Source of the DNA: an uncultured beta proteobacterium
Lineage (GTDB): Bacteria; Pseudomonadota; Gammaproteobacteria; Burkholderiales; Burkholderiaceae_C
Length of the DNA stretch: 38,591 nt
Direction of reading: 5' to 3'
NCBI GenBank assembly: GCA_903828235.1
Contig: CAIKLM010000182.1
Location: forward strand, 1 to 38,591
Shown: in pieces, positions 11,101 to 17,792 of the stretch
Layout: every line of letters begins with the position of its first letter
How positions within the stretch are numbered: the stretch's first letter is position 1
Notes under the pieces: generated by a model
What the model was told of the DNA's origin: nothing
Seen by the model: only the letters and a program-made list of their open reading frames with translations
Databases searched by the model: none
Program-made: the position numbers and the translations under genes

Positions 11101-14100
11101 AGCGCACCGCCGCCGATCGCGCCGCCGACCACCGCGCCGGGCTGCAGCGCGTAGGTGGCGGCGGTCAGCGTGCCGGCCCCGGAGAGCGTGCCGGCCAGCG
11201 TCAGCGAGCCGATCCGCTCGGGCTGGTTGCCGGTGGTGAAGGTTGCGCCCGAGGCGACGGCGACGCTGGCGCCGTTGCCCAGGCGGTTGTCGTTGCCGTC
11301 GGCGAGCACGAAGCTGCCGGCGTCGACCTGGACCGCGGTGATGCTGGGCGCGGTGCCGTTCAGCGTGAGCGCGCCGCTGCCGCCGGCGCGCCGCAGCGTG
11401 CCGCCGGTGCCGCTGATGCTGCCCAGCGCGATCGGGCCGTCGCGGTCGAAGGACAGCGTGGCGCCGGTGTCGACCGCCAGCGTGCCGGCGCCGGCGAGCG
11501 CGCCGGCGGTGGCGCCGTCGCCCACCGTGAGCGTGCCGCTGGCCACGGTGCTGGCGGTGCCCACCGACAGCGTGCCGCGGATGCGGGCTGCCGCGCCGTT
11601 GGCCGTCAGCGTGTCGACGCTCAGCGTCGCGGCGCCGGACAGCGTGCCGGCCAAGCTCAGCGAACCGATGGTGTCGGCTGCGTCGACCTGCAGCGTCGCG
11701 TCGGCAGCCACCGTGAGCGCCGCGGCGTCGGCGAGGCTGCCGCCGGTGCCGACGACCAGGGTGCCGGTGTTCACGGCCACCGTCGCGGCACTGCTGGCGC
11801 GTTGCAGCGTGGCACTGCCGGGGCCGGCCGCCACGGTCAGCGACGGGCCGCCGGTGGGGGTCTGCACGAGCGCGCCAGCGCGCAGCGTGACGCCGCCGCT
11901 GGCGGTCAGCGCGAAGGTGTTGCCACCGAGCGTGCCGCTGAGGTCCAGGCTGGCCGCTTGCTTGGCCACGGCCAGCGTCAATGTGCCGCCCGTGGCCACG
12001 GTGACCGCGGCCGTGTCCGAGAACGCGGCCGCGTTGCCCACCGTCAGCGTCGCGCCGCCGTTGACCTGCACCGTGGCGCCGGTGGTCGTGCTGCTGATCT
12101 GGCTGGTGCCCGAGGCTGCGGTGATGGTGCCGCCGACGGTGACCGGGATGTTGAGGTTGCCGCCGCTGGTCAGCGTCAGGTCGCCCATGACGAGGGTGCC
12201 GATGCCGGTCTGCGCCAGGCTGCCGCCCAGCGACAGTGAACCGACCTGCTCCTGCGCGACGCCGACATCCAGCACGGCGCCGGTGGCCACCGTGACCGCG
12301 GCGCCGTCGGCGATGCGGTCGTCGGAAGGCGGCGCCAGCACCAGCGTGCCCGCCGCGACCTGCACTGCACCGATGGTGGGCAGCGCGCCGTCCAGCGTCA
12401 GCGTGCCGCCGGCCACGCGGAAGGTGCCGCTTCCGGCGATCGGAGCCGGGTTCGCCACCGCGGCAGACAGGTCGAGGCTGCCGCTGCGGTTGACCGCCAG
12501 CGTGCCGGCGGCGTTGACGGTCAGCGTCCCCGTGTTGGCGATGACACCGGTGGCGCCGCCATTGCCGGCCTGCAGCGTGCCGCCGTCGATGGTGACGGTG
12601 GTCGCGGCCAACGTGCCCGTCAGCACCAGCGAGCCGGCGCCCGCCTTGGTGAACGGGAAGTTGCCGGTGATGTCGCTGCCGACCGTGCTGTTGCCGCCGA
12701 GCGTCCAAGTCGCGCCTGCGGTGCGCGCGGCATTGCCGACGAGCACCAGCGTGCCGGCGCTCAGGTTGGCGCCGAGCGCGTGCACACCCGCACCGCCGTT
12801 GTTGCTCAGGGTCAGCGCGCCGCCGACGCTGAGCGCGGCGCCGACGGTCACGGCGCCTGCGGGGTTCCGGGTGCTGGAGCCAGCGTCATTGGCCGACAGC
12901 GTCAGATCGCCGCCCACCGTGACCGGGGCGCTGATGCTGATCAGGCCGCCGCCGCGCAGCGTCAGACTGCTGGCGCTGCCGGAGCTGACCGCGGCGTTGA
13001 CGCTGATGTCGTTGCTGGCCTGCAGCTCGACGTTGCCGGCGGCGAGCTGCGAGACCAGCGCGCCGGCGGTGATGCGGCTGTTGACGCCCGGGCCCGCGAA
13101 GAGGATGCCGCCCGGCCCGAGGTCGTCGCCCGCCGTGCCGTCGTCGTTGAGGTCGGGCGCGCTGGCTTCGATCAGGATGTTGGTCGGGTCCAGCAGCAGC
13201 GTGCCGAAGCGGCCGGTGGGGGCGGTCAGGTCGGCGCTGCCGCGGTAGTCCAGGAAGGCCTTGCCCGAGACCTCGACCAGGCCGCCATCGCCGCCACGTG
13301 CGCCGCCGCGCGCCGCCGCATGGCCGGCGAAGCGCGTTGCCTCGTCGGACCAGACGATGACGCGGCCAGCGTCGCCCAGGTCGGTGGCGCTGGCGTCCAG
13401 CAGCGCGCCCGCTCGCACGCTGACCATGGCGGCGTTGCGCACGTCGGCGTTGGCGCCGCGGAAGTCGCCGCCGACGCGGACGCTGCCGCCGCCGGCCGTG
13501 CCGCTGGCGTCGATGCGGGCGCCGCGGTCGAGCAGGATGCGGTCGCCCTGCACCAGCACGTCGCCGCCGCGCGCGCCGTTGTCGTGGCCCTGGGCGTCCA
13601 GCGTGCCGGCGATGCGCGTGACGCCGTGGCCGCCGCCGTCGATCACGATGCGCCCTTCGCGCACGCCCAGCGTGCGCGCCTGCACCACGCCCTCGAGGTT
13701 CAGCACCGTGCCGGCCAGGCCGGCACGCGCTGCGGCGCGCAAATCGGCGACGCCACCGTCGGCCAGCACGCGGCCCTGCATCTGCAGGCGCGACTCCAGC
13801 GCGTCGCTGCGCACGTTGAAGAACACCAGACCGTCGCCGTCGAGGTCCACCAGCACCTCGGTGGCAGCGGCCAGGCCCACGCGCGGGGCGGTGATGCGGC
13901 CGCCGATGTCCAGCTGCGGCGCGACGAGCACCACGCTGCCGTCGGCCCTGATGTCGCCGTCGGCGCGCAGCGCCCCGGCACCCGCGCCGCGGCCCAGCTG
14001 CAGCCGGCCCGACGCCACGTCGTCCTGCGTGATGGCCAGCGTGCTGGCGACCAGCGAGCCGACGTCGATGCGCGACGAGGCGCCGAACACGATGCCGCGG

Positions 14101-14480
14101 GGGTTGATCAGCCAGACGCCGCCGTTGCTGCTGAGCGAGCCGTAGATCAGCGATGGGTCGTCGCCGAGCACGCGGTTGAGCAGCACCGCGTCGCGCGAGG
14201 GCTGCTGCACGACCACGCGTTCGCCGGCGGCGATCGAGAAGCTGGTCCAGTCCAGGCCCGCGCGCGGGGTGGTCTGGCGTATGTCCATGCGGCCCGGCGC
14301 CGGGCGCGACACCGTGGCCTCGCCGAACGTGGGCACCTCGCCCTGCGGCAGCGCGAGGCCGGCCGGTGCGGTGGCGGCCAGGCAGGCTGCGAGGCTGACT
14401 TGGCGCAGCGCGATGCCATGGCGCCGCCGGAGGGCCGGCGTGCAGGTGGCGGGAGCGGTCGGGCGCTTCGTCGGATTCAT
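2118..14480 (-). CDS. Giant two-partner-secretion exoprotein (filamentous haemagglutinin-like, TpsA type)
   Basis: The 4120-residue product starts at ATG 14480; the same frame is open upstream to 14768 but lies inside the transporter gene. Residues 1-43 form an extended signal region with two arginine clusters and a hydrophobic core. Residues 45-300 match the TPS secretion domain, with AVLLNRVLG, SNGGVWLINPRGIVFG and a run of short beta strands. Residues about 560-3700 are some 35 degenerate units of 85-92 residues, rich in Gly, Ala, Thr and Leu, with the recurring cores GTLTLGAANRLAD and LALAGTLAGSGTLTAATYAL. Seven copies of the autotransporter-associated strand motif (Y-[TA]-G-x-T) lie at residues about 1870-3650. 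I saw no cysteine in the mature chain except C4107 and C4116 near the C-terminus. It should be exported by the transporter encoded just upstream and act as a surface adhesin or contact factor. Confidence 0.93.
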   Translation of the reverse strand: MNPTKRPTAPATCTPALRRRHGIALRQVSLAACLAATAPAGLALPQGEVPTFGEATVSRPAPGRMDIRQTTPRAGLDWTSFSIAAGERVVVQQPSRDAVLLNRVLGDDPSLIYGSLSSNGGVWLINPRGIVFGASSRIDVGSLVASTLAITQDDVASGRLQLGRGAGAGALRADGDIRADGSVVLVAPQLDIGGRITAPRVGLAAATEVLVDLDGDGLVFFNVRSDALESRLQMQGRVLADGGVADLRAAARAGLAGTVLNLEGVVQARTLGVREGRIVIDGGGHGVTRIAGTLDAQGHDNGARGGDVLVQGDRILLDRGARIDASGTAGGGSVRVGGDFRGANADVRNAAMVSVRAGALLDASATDLGDAGRVIVWSDEATRFAGHAAARGGARGGDGGLVEVSGKAFLDYRGSADLTAPTGRFGTLLLDPTNILIEASAPDLNDDGTAGDDLGPGGILFAGPGVNSRITAGALVSQLAAGNVELQASNDISVNAAVSSGSASSLTLRGGGLISISAPVTVGGDLTLSANDAGSSTRNPAGAVTVGAALSVGGALTLSNNGGAGVHALGANLSAGTLVLVGNAARTAGATWTLGGNSTVGSDITGNFPFTKAGAGSLVLTGTLAATTVTIDGGTLQAGNGGATGVIANTGTLTVNAAGTLAVNRSGSLDLSAAVANPAPIAGSGTFRVAGGTLTLDGALPTIGAVQVAAGTLVLAPPSDDRIADGAAVTVATGAVLDVGVAQEQVGSLSLGGSLAQTGIGTLVMGDLTLTSGGNLNIPVTVGGTITAASGTSQISSTTTGATVQVNGGATLTVGNAAAFSDTAAVTVATGGTLTLAVAKQAASLDLSGTLGGNTFALTASGGVTLRAGALVQTPTGGPSLTVAAGPGSATLQRASSAATVAVNTGTLVVGTGGSLADAAALTVAADATLQVDAADTIGSLSLAGTLSGAATLSVDTLTANGAAARIRGTLSVGTASTVASGTLTVGDGATAGALAGAGTLAVDTGATLSFDRDGPIALGSISGTGGTLRRAGGSGALTLNGTAPSITAVQVDAGSFVLADGNDNRLGNGASVAVASGATFTTGNQPERIGSLTLAGTLSGAGTLTAATYALQPGAVVGGAIGGGALTVSGAGSATLNAAAGVGSVDVGNGSTLVLGAASDLSGSADVTVSAGGTLTLGRNDTIDDLTLAGTLNGSFTLAAGGGTTFQGGGRIEFGTLLAGGTLTTTGDATLAGRYDGGLVRINNGAVLRLSVDVIPSGGHIADTSNMQLLSGGTIQLELNETVNQLTGSGTVLGPGQLFSNVYVLDDDSVNNLTTGTLVSRNASRINGNVSVTGTATVETGTLTVGNGNNGGTLSAGGGIVVSAGAVLAYSRNGTVAVAQAISGDGTLRQTGGNSGTGELQITGTASTAFVDIAGGTLSLGSGSGNRLSDTAVVTVASGQTLRLDNTGETIGTLNLAGTLSGAGTLTATTYSLGAGANASAALGTGTLNVAGNSTLVGTAGVGVVNVNAGTLTLGAANRFASTPTLAIAGGARLLLNGDEAAGSATIAGTLDRSAAGNRLVASAAELQAGASVVADLTGGPLTVTGNAAMSGASGAATVAVNAGTFTLGAPNVLANTASVTVAAGAGLAIGANAQSVGAFTSAGALTGSATLQSASGYVLEAGASVAANLGSGALAVNGNASLAGTAASATVDVNGGTFTLAGSNRLAAAAAVTVDAGATLALGGDLAVATLTLAGSVTGSGRTLTASTTTLGAGAQFGANLGPGALVVDGNAALSGTAASGTLVINAGTLTLGAANRFTAAPSATLTGTLATAGNEALSALSGGGDVTLGGGTLSAGGAADSSFSGRILGSGNLRKTGSGTLQLSGASAYSGSTQVAQGVLRLTGDERLPDTTALTVDAGATLRADNIETVAQATIAGTLQGPGTLTAATHALNGGTVASGATLGAGTLTSTGSSQLAGRATAGTVQVNAGTLTLATADRLDDNANVTVAAGATLNLGAHETVRSLALAGTLDGLGFTLSTSDRATLQAGGLARANLGSGLLVVSGNAQLVGTSAAATVDVQAGTLSLAAAERLLDTANVTVAGGAALSLGGAERVGTLALAGTLAGASRLDATTVTLQSGALVQSDVAASSLLVQGNATLQGQALVGTAQISAGTLTLAAPERIADTAALTVAAGATLQLASHGETVASAALAGTLAGSGTLTAATYALGGATVDANLGSGALTSTGTTALNGTAAASSVTVTSGTLTLGAANRLADATALTVATGATLALSGNDTVGSLSLSGTVGGSGTLTATGGYALAGGTLQATAALGAGSLASTGSSLLAGTAAANTVSVDSGTLALGSADRLADTAALTIAGGATLALGGNDRVGSLTLAGTLAGSGTLTAATYTLAGGTVDVPLGAGALSSSGSSRLNAAAGAATVTIGGGTLSTGGAALLADTAAVSVAPGATLRLGGTQTIGSLAGGGDVELGTATLTTGALASSSFDGRLLGSGGLVKAGAATTFSLGGANAYAGATQVLQGTLRTTAANALPDAGAFTVAAGATLELGGNDTVASLALAGRLAGTGTLSASTYALDGGTVDAPLGAGTLSSQGSSRLNRSAAAGSVDVVAGTLTLGSGNLLDDAALLRIAAGATLVLNGNDRVGAVDAAGTITGTGQLSAGSYLLTGGLYELDLGDGTLTSTGNSIFNGTSAATAVTVSSGQLTLLRANTFSAQPAVTVGAGAAMTLAGNETFGSLAGNGTLALDGATLVTGALGDSRFGGVVSGNGGSELRKVGAGVFTLAGNQGYTGTTRVDAGTLALEGTLASATIAVRGGTLALAGAERLADTATVTVATGATLALAGNETVGSLVLSGTLGGSGTLTAANTLLDGGTVDADLGPGALSSRALATLRGTSAAITLSVETGTLALASAGRLVATPAVGVAAGAALSLGGNETVGALMGDGLVALGGATLSTGALGDASFGGTLAGAGGGLVKLGTGTVTLAGASTYTGTTRVAAGTLAVAGTLASQTLRVDAGTLALGSADRLADSATLEVAAGALMTLAGNDTVGALQLAGRLAGSGTLSAATYALDGATVDADLGRGALSSRGAARLAGRSEAGTVSVTDGTLTLAAAGRLGALPATTVAAGATLAAAGDEALGSLAAAGTLSGSGTLSAATYALDGATVGIALGGGALASRGLTRLERPSAADSIAVDAGTLTLQPAALLTALPAVTLAGGTTLALGSDQALGLLAGEGTVSLGAATLTTGARGDSSFAGALAGSGGLVKAGSSRFVLSGASPYTGATRVAGGTLAIDGTLASAALQVDAGTLALGAAERLADGATLAVARGAALTLAGSETVAALQLAGRLHGNGTLIAATYALDGAVVEAELGRGTLSSRGTSRLDGRAGANSVAVDTGTLTLGAADRLADDAAISVAAGATLALGGNDTVASLALAGTLGGSGTLTAANYALEGGQALADLGAGRLSSNGSSTLAGRAAVGEILVGGGTLTLPAADRLSAAPAVNVAAGAALALGGSQTLGTLAGSGGVALGSHELATGSGGDGVFAGVISGTGGLRKLGGTSFTLTGANTYTGPTTVAAGTLRVGDGGGSGSLASSGYQLTGRLVFDRSDDVTLAQPVAGSGGVTQAGSGRLLLAGSNKTYAGSTLVERGELATQGDEQLPDASAVRVDAPGRLALGGRERLQSLDADGAVALAGDLAAADDLLMRGAVTVPGNQPLTLTGRLIDATHDGNRWGSSVAIDARGRVDLASGRDAGVARHLVLGRVTVPAGGRIAAGTLQLSDAVTVGGAQLELVSSGAATLTAPPPEAQGRQAAGLPIGFGADEVLQSGGEIRVAAGGGLRVVVASGASVRLLAAGNEFLGELSVTSGAAGSAWTERPTPGSFAGPTQNYALQGRVRIAGSTIVVGGSGIEADLVSVSADRLTTTGDARIVARLPFDNTVGTAASLPALTLELTPAAFGITYPYGQPGAEIRVDIGSRAFGNRTLPLDAGYLTMLPRGGASGSTAVLLSGPQVALGGYRFFFDGAGRQGEIPVFYNGLLPVTPAVENSISATVSVSESARKQRFEEAVRTENVALRLRAGVIAEVGPGRSATTGSQGLRLPTICPPAGASLGCGPTN
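3540..12600 (-). repeat. Coding array of ~255-275 bp degenerate tandem repeats
   Basis: The central part of the giant exoprotein gene is a tandem array of units of roughly 255-275 bp, each coding for 85-92 residues. Nearly identical blocks recur, for example the segments coding for the Gly-Thr-Leu-Thr-Ala-Ala-Thr-Tyr-Ala-Leu core. Motifs near 3545, 3755, 4630, 5500, 6105, 6930 and 8865 mark a second, rarer unit type. Copies differ by substitutions and small in-frame changes, and the reading frame is kept throughout. Boundaries are approximate. Confidence 0.8.
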
Positions 14481-14535
14481 CTCGATCCCCCTGGGCGCTG
14501 GCGTGCGGTGGTGGCCGCGCCGGCGCCTTCCGTCT

Positions 14536-16269
14536 TCAGTTGAACAGCATCGCCGCCTGCAGGTACACGCGCACCTTCTCGCGGTCGTCTTCGCTGCTGG
14601 CCTGGCCCGCCACGGGGCGCGCGACCGACAGCCTGAAGGCAAGCTGGCCGGGCCGCACCCAGGCCAGGCCGATGCCGGCGCCCCCGAAGCGCGCGTGGTT
14701 GCTGCGTGCGTTGGGGTCTGCGCTGCCGCGTGGCTGGTAGCGGTACTGCACGTAGCCGCCGTCGGCAAAGACGCTGAAGACCATCTCGCGCGCGACCCGG
14801 CCCAGCAGGGCCTCCGGCGGCAGCACCCGCAACTCCAGCGTCGCCACGACGCCGATGTCGCCGGTGCCCTCGCCGGCGGCGAAGGCGCGCACGCCGTCCG
14901 GGCCGCCGATGCGGAACTGCTCGGTGGTGTCGAGGTTGTTCACCGCGTGCTGGCCGCGCAGCGCCGCGTACAACAGCACGCGCCCGGGGAGCAGGTTCTG
15001 CAGGCGCGTGTAGCCATAGGTGAGCTTGGTGTAGCGCACGTCGTCGTCCAGCGCCGGGTTGCGGCCGTCCGGGTACCGCAGCTGCCCGGACGCGACGTTG
15101 AGCTCGTAGGTGCTGACGCCGCCACCGAGCAGGCTGTCGCGGAAGTCGCCAGTAGCGCCCAGCACGACGGCGTCGACGCCCTTGCGTGCGCGGCCGTTGA
15201 GGTTGCGGTCCTCGTACTGTTTGCTCTCCAGCGCCAGCAGCGTGAACAGGTTCAGGTTGCGTGCGCGCACCACCGGGTACAGCGCGTAGGTGTTGACCGT
15301 GGCGGCGATGCCGTTGAGGTCCAGCGGGAACTGCGCCTTGTCGAGCTGGTAGCGCACGCCCGAGACCGACGCCCCCAGCTTCAAGCCGTCGCTGCCGACG
15401 GGCGTCGTGTAGCCGAGCAGCGCGAAGCCCAGCCCGCCGGTGTGCGAGGCCAGTACGTTGGCCGTGAAGCCGTCGCCGCGGCCGAAGGGACTGTTCATCT
15501 GCAGCAGGCCCGACAGCCGGTAGTCGCCCAGCGCCTTGGAGCCGTTGGTGTCGACCTCCAGCTTGCCCGTCCAGGCCGCCTCCGGCTGGGGTGTGACGAC
15601 GAGCGTCGCAGTGCCGGGCTGGCTGCCGGCGCGCACCTCGAAGCGGGTGCTGATGCCGCGCAGGTCGTTGACGAGATAGACGACGCGCTCGACGTCGCGG
15701 ACGCGCAGCACGCTGCCCGGGCGCAGGCGCGCCAGGTAGCCCTCGACGACCTCGCGGTCCACCGGCAGGCCATCGCGCCAGCTCAGCTCGATGCGGTCGA
15801 GCCGCCCTTCCAGCACGGCGATGCGCACGACGCCATCGGCCGGGGTCTGCTCCGGCAGGTAGGCGTAGCCCAGGTAGTAACCCAGTTCGCGCTGCAGGAA
15901 GCGCGTCACCTCGGCGGCCGCACCGGCCAGGTCTTCGAAGCCGCGTCGGGCGCCGGTGTAGCGCTGCGTCAGTGCCGGCAGTGCAGCGCGCAGCCTGGGC
16001 GGCGCGTCGTCGTCGACGGCGTAGGCGCGCACGTCGAGCCGGATGTCGTCTTCGGGCTTGCCGAGTTCACGCGCGGGCTCGCGGGCCGGCCGCGGGTCGA
16101 TGCTGTCGGGCTGGCGAAGGGGTGGTGCCAACTCGGACGCGGACGGCACGGCTTCGGGTGTGCGTATCGGCTGCTGCGCCCAGACAGACCCGGCCACGAG
16201 GGCGCACGCCACGGCGCAGAGGGCGGAAGGCAGCCGGGTCCAGCGGGAACGCCCCAACGTGCTCGCCAT
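14536..16269 (-). CDS. Two-partner-secretion outer-membrane transporter (FhaC/ShlB family, TpsB)
   Basis: The 577-residue product starts at ATG 16269. Residues 1-32 are a Sec signal peptide ending SVWAQQ. Residues 70-160 hold POTRA 1, with YYLGYAYLPEQTPADG, and residues 165-235 hold POTRA 2, with GSVLRVRDVERVVYLVNDL. The rest is a beta barrel with alternating strands. It carries the loop-6 signature GGPDGVRAFAAGEGTGD, in which VRAF replaces the commoner VRGY/F; this variant keeps the arginine. The protein ends with the aromatic residue pattern expected for barrel insertion (AAMLFN). Length is normal for the family. It lies 55 bp upstream of the giant exoprotein gene on the same strand and should export it. 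Its initiation region is partly duplicated upstream (16310-16374). Confidence 0.95.
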   Translation of the reverse strand: MASTLGRSRWTRLPSALCAVACALVAGSVWAQQPIRTPEAVPSASELAPPLRQPDSIDPRPAREPARELGKPEDDIRLDVRAYAVDDDAPPRLRAALPALTQRYTGARRGFEDLAGAAAEVTRFLQRELGYYLGYAYLPEQTPADGVVRIAVLEGRLDRIELSWRDGLPVDREVVEGYLARLRPGSVLRVRDVERVVYLVNDLRGISTRFEVRAGSQPGTATLVVTPQPEAAWTGKLEVDTNGSKALGDYRLSGLLQMNSPFGRGDGFTANVLASHTGGLGFALLGYTTPVGSDGLKLGASVSGVRYQLDKAQFPLDLNGIAATVNTYALYPVVRARNLNLFTLLALESKQYEDRNLNGRARKGVDAVVLGATGDFRDSLLGGGVSTYELNVASGQLRYPDGRNPALDDDVRYTKLTYGYTRLQNLLPGRVLLYAALRGQHAVNNLDTTEQFRIGGPDGVRAFAAGEGTGDIGVVATLELRVLPPEALLGRVAREMVFSVFADGGYVQYRYQPRGSADPNARSNHARFGGAGIGLAWVRPGQLAFRLSVARPVAGQASSEDDREKVRVYLQAAMLFN

Positions 16270-16374
16270 GCCGACCCCCAGCCCGATTGATGTGCCTTCT
16301 GGGAATGCTAGCGGGAACGCCCCAGCGTGCTCGCCATGGCGACCCCTAGCCCGGGTGATGTGCCTCGGGGGAAT
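16242..16374. repeat. Imperfect 65-bp tandem direct repeat spanning the transporter gene start
   Basis: The sequences at 16242-16306 and 16310-16374 are direct copies with only a few differences, 68 bp apart. Each copy contains, on the minus strand, a ribosome-binding region, an ATG and the first nine codons of the transporter gene. In the outer copy the ATG at 16337 encodes MASTLGRSR and then meets TAG at 16310-16308, forming a nine-codon open frame that ends 38 bp before the true start at 16269. Confidence 0.85.
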
Positions 16375-16634
16375 ATTCCCGGCGTCGTCCGCGTCGCGGA
16401 GTCGCAGCTCCTCCTTCGAAGGTGGGATGCGACCGTCCCTTTACCTCGGTGGAGGGCCGTCGACATCGTCGCGCCGTGGCGTGGTGCGCATCGAATTCAT
16501 CCGCATCAGGCGGGGCTTCCCAGCGGTGCGTGTTCTTGCGACACTCCGCCGCGCCCAACGCCTCAGGCACCTGTTCGCGAGCCCTGGAACGAGTCGCCTG
16601 AAAGGCACCCTGCCAGTACGGAACTGCTGCCTCG
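16270..16634. promoter_or_regulatory. Divergent control region between the TPS and T6SS operons
   Basis: These 365 bp separate two divergent operons and must hold both promoters. The outer copy of the 65-bp repeat occupies the left part. Two palindromes stand out: GGGAATATTCCC at 16369-16380, perfect over 12 bp, and a 16-bp near-palindrome centred on TTCGAA at 16410-16425, with 7 of 8 arm positions paired. They are candidate operators. I found no convincing sigma-70 or sigma-54 promoter by eye, and no gene in the stretch from 16430 to 16634. Confidence 0.5.
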
Positions 16635-17708
16635 ATGACCGACCTCGACACCGCCGACGCCCGCATTGCCGCCTGGCTGCAGCCGCTGGACGATCCGTCC
16701 GCGCCCTGCGGGCCCGATCTCGAGTATGACAACGCCTTCCTCGACCTGACCCAGGCGGCCGCGGGTAAACCCGAAAGCGAGATCGGCGACGCCAAGCGCG
16801 CCGCCGAGCCGCCCGATTGGCCGCGGGTGGCCGAGATGGCCGAGGAACTGCTGGACCGTTCCCGGGACCTGCGCATCGCCACCTTCTGGCTGCGTGCCGG
16901 CCTGCACCTTCACGGATGGCGCGCGCTGTCCCCTGGCCTCAAGCTGATCAACGGGCTGCTGCGCGACTTGTGGGAGGGCGTGCACCCGCTGCCCGATCCC
17001 GACGACGGCGACCCTTATGGCCGCGTCAATGCGCTCACCATGCTGCGCGACCACAACGGCCTGCTCGCGGATTTGCGCGCCTCGCGCGTCGTGCGCGACC
17101 GTGCGGTCGGCGAACTCGACGGCCGGGCCGTGGAACTGGCAGCCGGCATCGCCGAGCCGCTGTCCAGCGAGACGGTGCCGCCGCTGGACCCCCAGCGGCT
17201 GATGGTGGCCGCTGCGGTCGAGCGCCTGCCGGCCCTGCGCGCCGACGCCCTGGAGGCGGTGACGCTGGTCGGTGAACTGGCCGCGCTGGCCGAGGAGCGC
17301 CTGCCCAGTGACGCGCCGGACTTCAAGCCGCTGCTGAGGCTGGCACGGGCCGTGGCGGCGCTGATGCCGGCCGAGGACGCGGCTTCGGAAGAGGGCGCCG
17401 GGGACGACGGCGCTGGCGAGTCCGGCGAACCCGGCGAGGACGGCGCCCCGGCGCGCGCTGGCAAGCGGGGCCTGTCGGGCAGCGTCAGCTCGCGCGAGGA
17501 AGCGCTGCGCGCGATCGACCTCGTCTGCGAATACCTGCAGCGCGCGGAGCCCACCAACCCGGCCACGCTGTTCCTGCGCCGCGCGCGCCACCTGGTGAAC
17601 CACAATTTCCTGCAGCTGATGAAGGAATTGGCGCCCGATGCGATGCCCGAGGTCGCCCGTATCGTCGGTGTCGACCCGGACACGGTCGAGATTCCCCCTA
17701 ACCAGTGA
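16635..17708 (+). CDS. tssA: T6SS protein TssA (ImpA family)
   Basis: The 357-residue product is a short-form TssA, which caps or primes assembly of the tail sheath and tube at the baseplate. The N-terminal ImpA_N domain includes CGPDLEYDNAFLDL at residues 25-38 and the helical segment RIATFWLRAGLHLHGW. An acidic Gly-rich linker at residues 246-276 separates it from a C-terminal helical domain ending NPATLFLRRARHLV and NFLQLMKELAPDA. It is the first gene of the T6SS operon and has 365 bp of non-coding DNA before it, so the operon promoter probably lies there. The start ATG has only a weak upstream purine motif. The next gene, tssB, starts 84 bp downstream. Confidence 0.93.
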   Translation: MTDLDTADARIAAWLQPLDDPSAPCGPDLEYDNAFLDLTQAAAGKPESEIGDAKRAAEPPDWPRVAEMAEELLDRSRDLRIATFWLRAGLHLHGWRALSPGLKLINGLLRDLWEGVHPLPDPDDGDPYGRVNALTMLRDHNGLLADLRASRVVRDRAVGELDGRAVELAAGIAEPLSSETVPPLDPQRLMVAAAVERLPALRADALEAVTLVGELAALAEERLPSDAPDFKPLLRLARAVAALMPAEDAASEEGAGDDGAGESGEPGEDGAPARAGKRGLSGSVSSREEALRAIDLVCEYLQRAEPTNPATLFLRRARHLVNHNFLQLMKELAPDAMPEVARIVGVDPDTVEIPPNQ

Positions 17709-17792
17709 CCCGGGTAGTACGCACCTTGACGAACCAGCACAGTTACAGGAAAACGTAGTCCTTACTTCGACCTTGCACATTCAGGAGCTTGC

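Noticed and set aside
2793..12239. Open frame of 3148 codons on the plus strand, opposite the giant exoprotein gene
   Set aside because: Its product is a low-complexity Gln/Arg/Ala/Gly string produced by the repeat array and GC bias. The minus-strand frame has a signal, TPS domain and beta-repeats.
3540..12600. Regular repeats as a possible CRISPR array or satellite
   Set aside because: Units are long, degenerate and in frame, with no short identical repeats or unique spacers. They encode protein repeats.
3214..12708. Open frame of 3164 codons on the minus strand in a second frame
   Set aside because: It is an Arg/His-rich shadow of the exoprotein gene, with no domain and no start signal.
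12780..16290. Long plus-strand open frames over the TPS secretion domain and transporter
   Set aside because: They are shadows of two well-supported minus-strand genes and have biased, domain-free products.
16430..16634. Sigma-54 (-24/-12) promoter upstream of tssA
   Set aside because: Candidate GG and GC pairs have the wrong spacing (10 instead of 12), so no claim is made.
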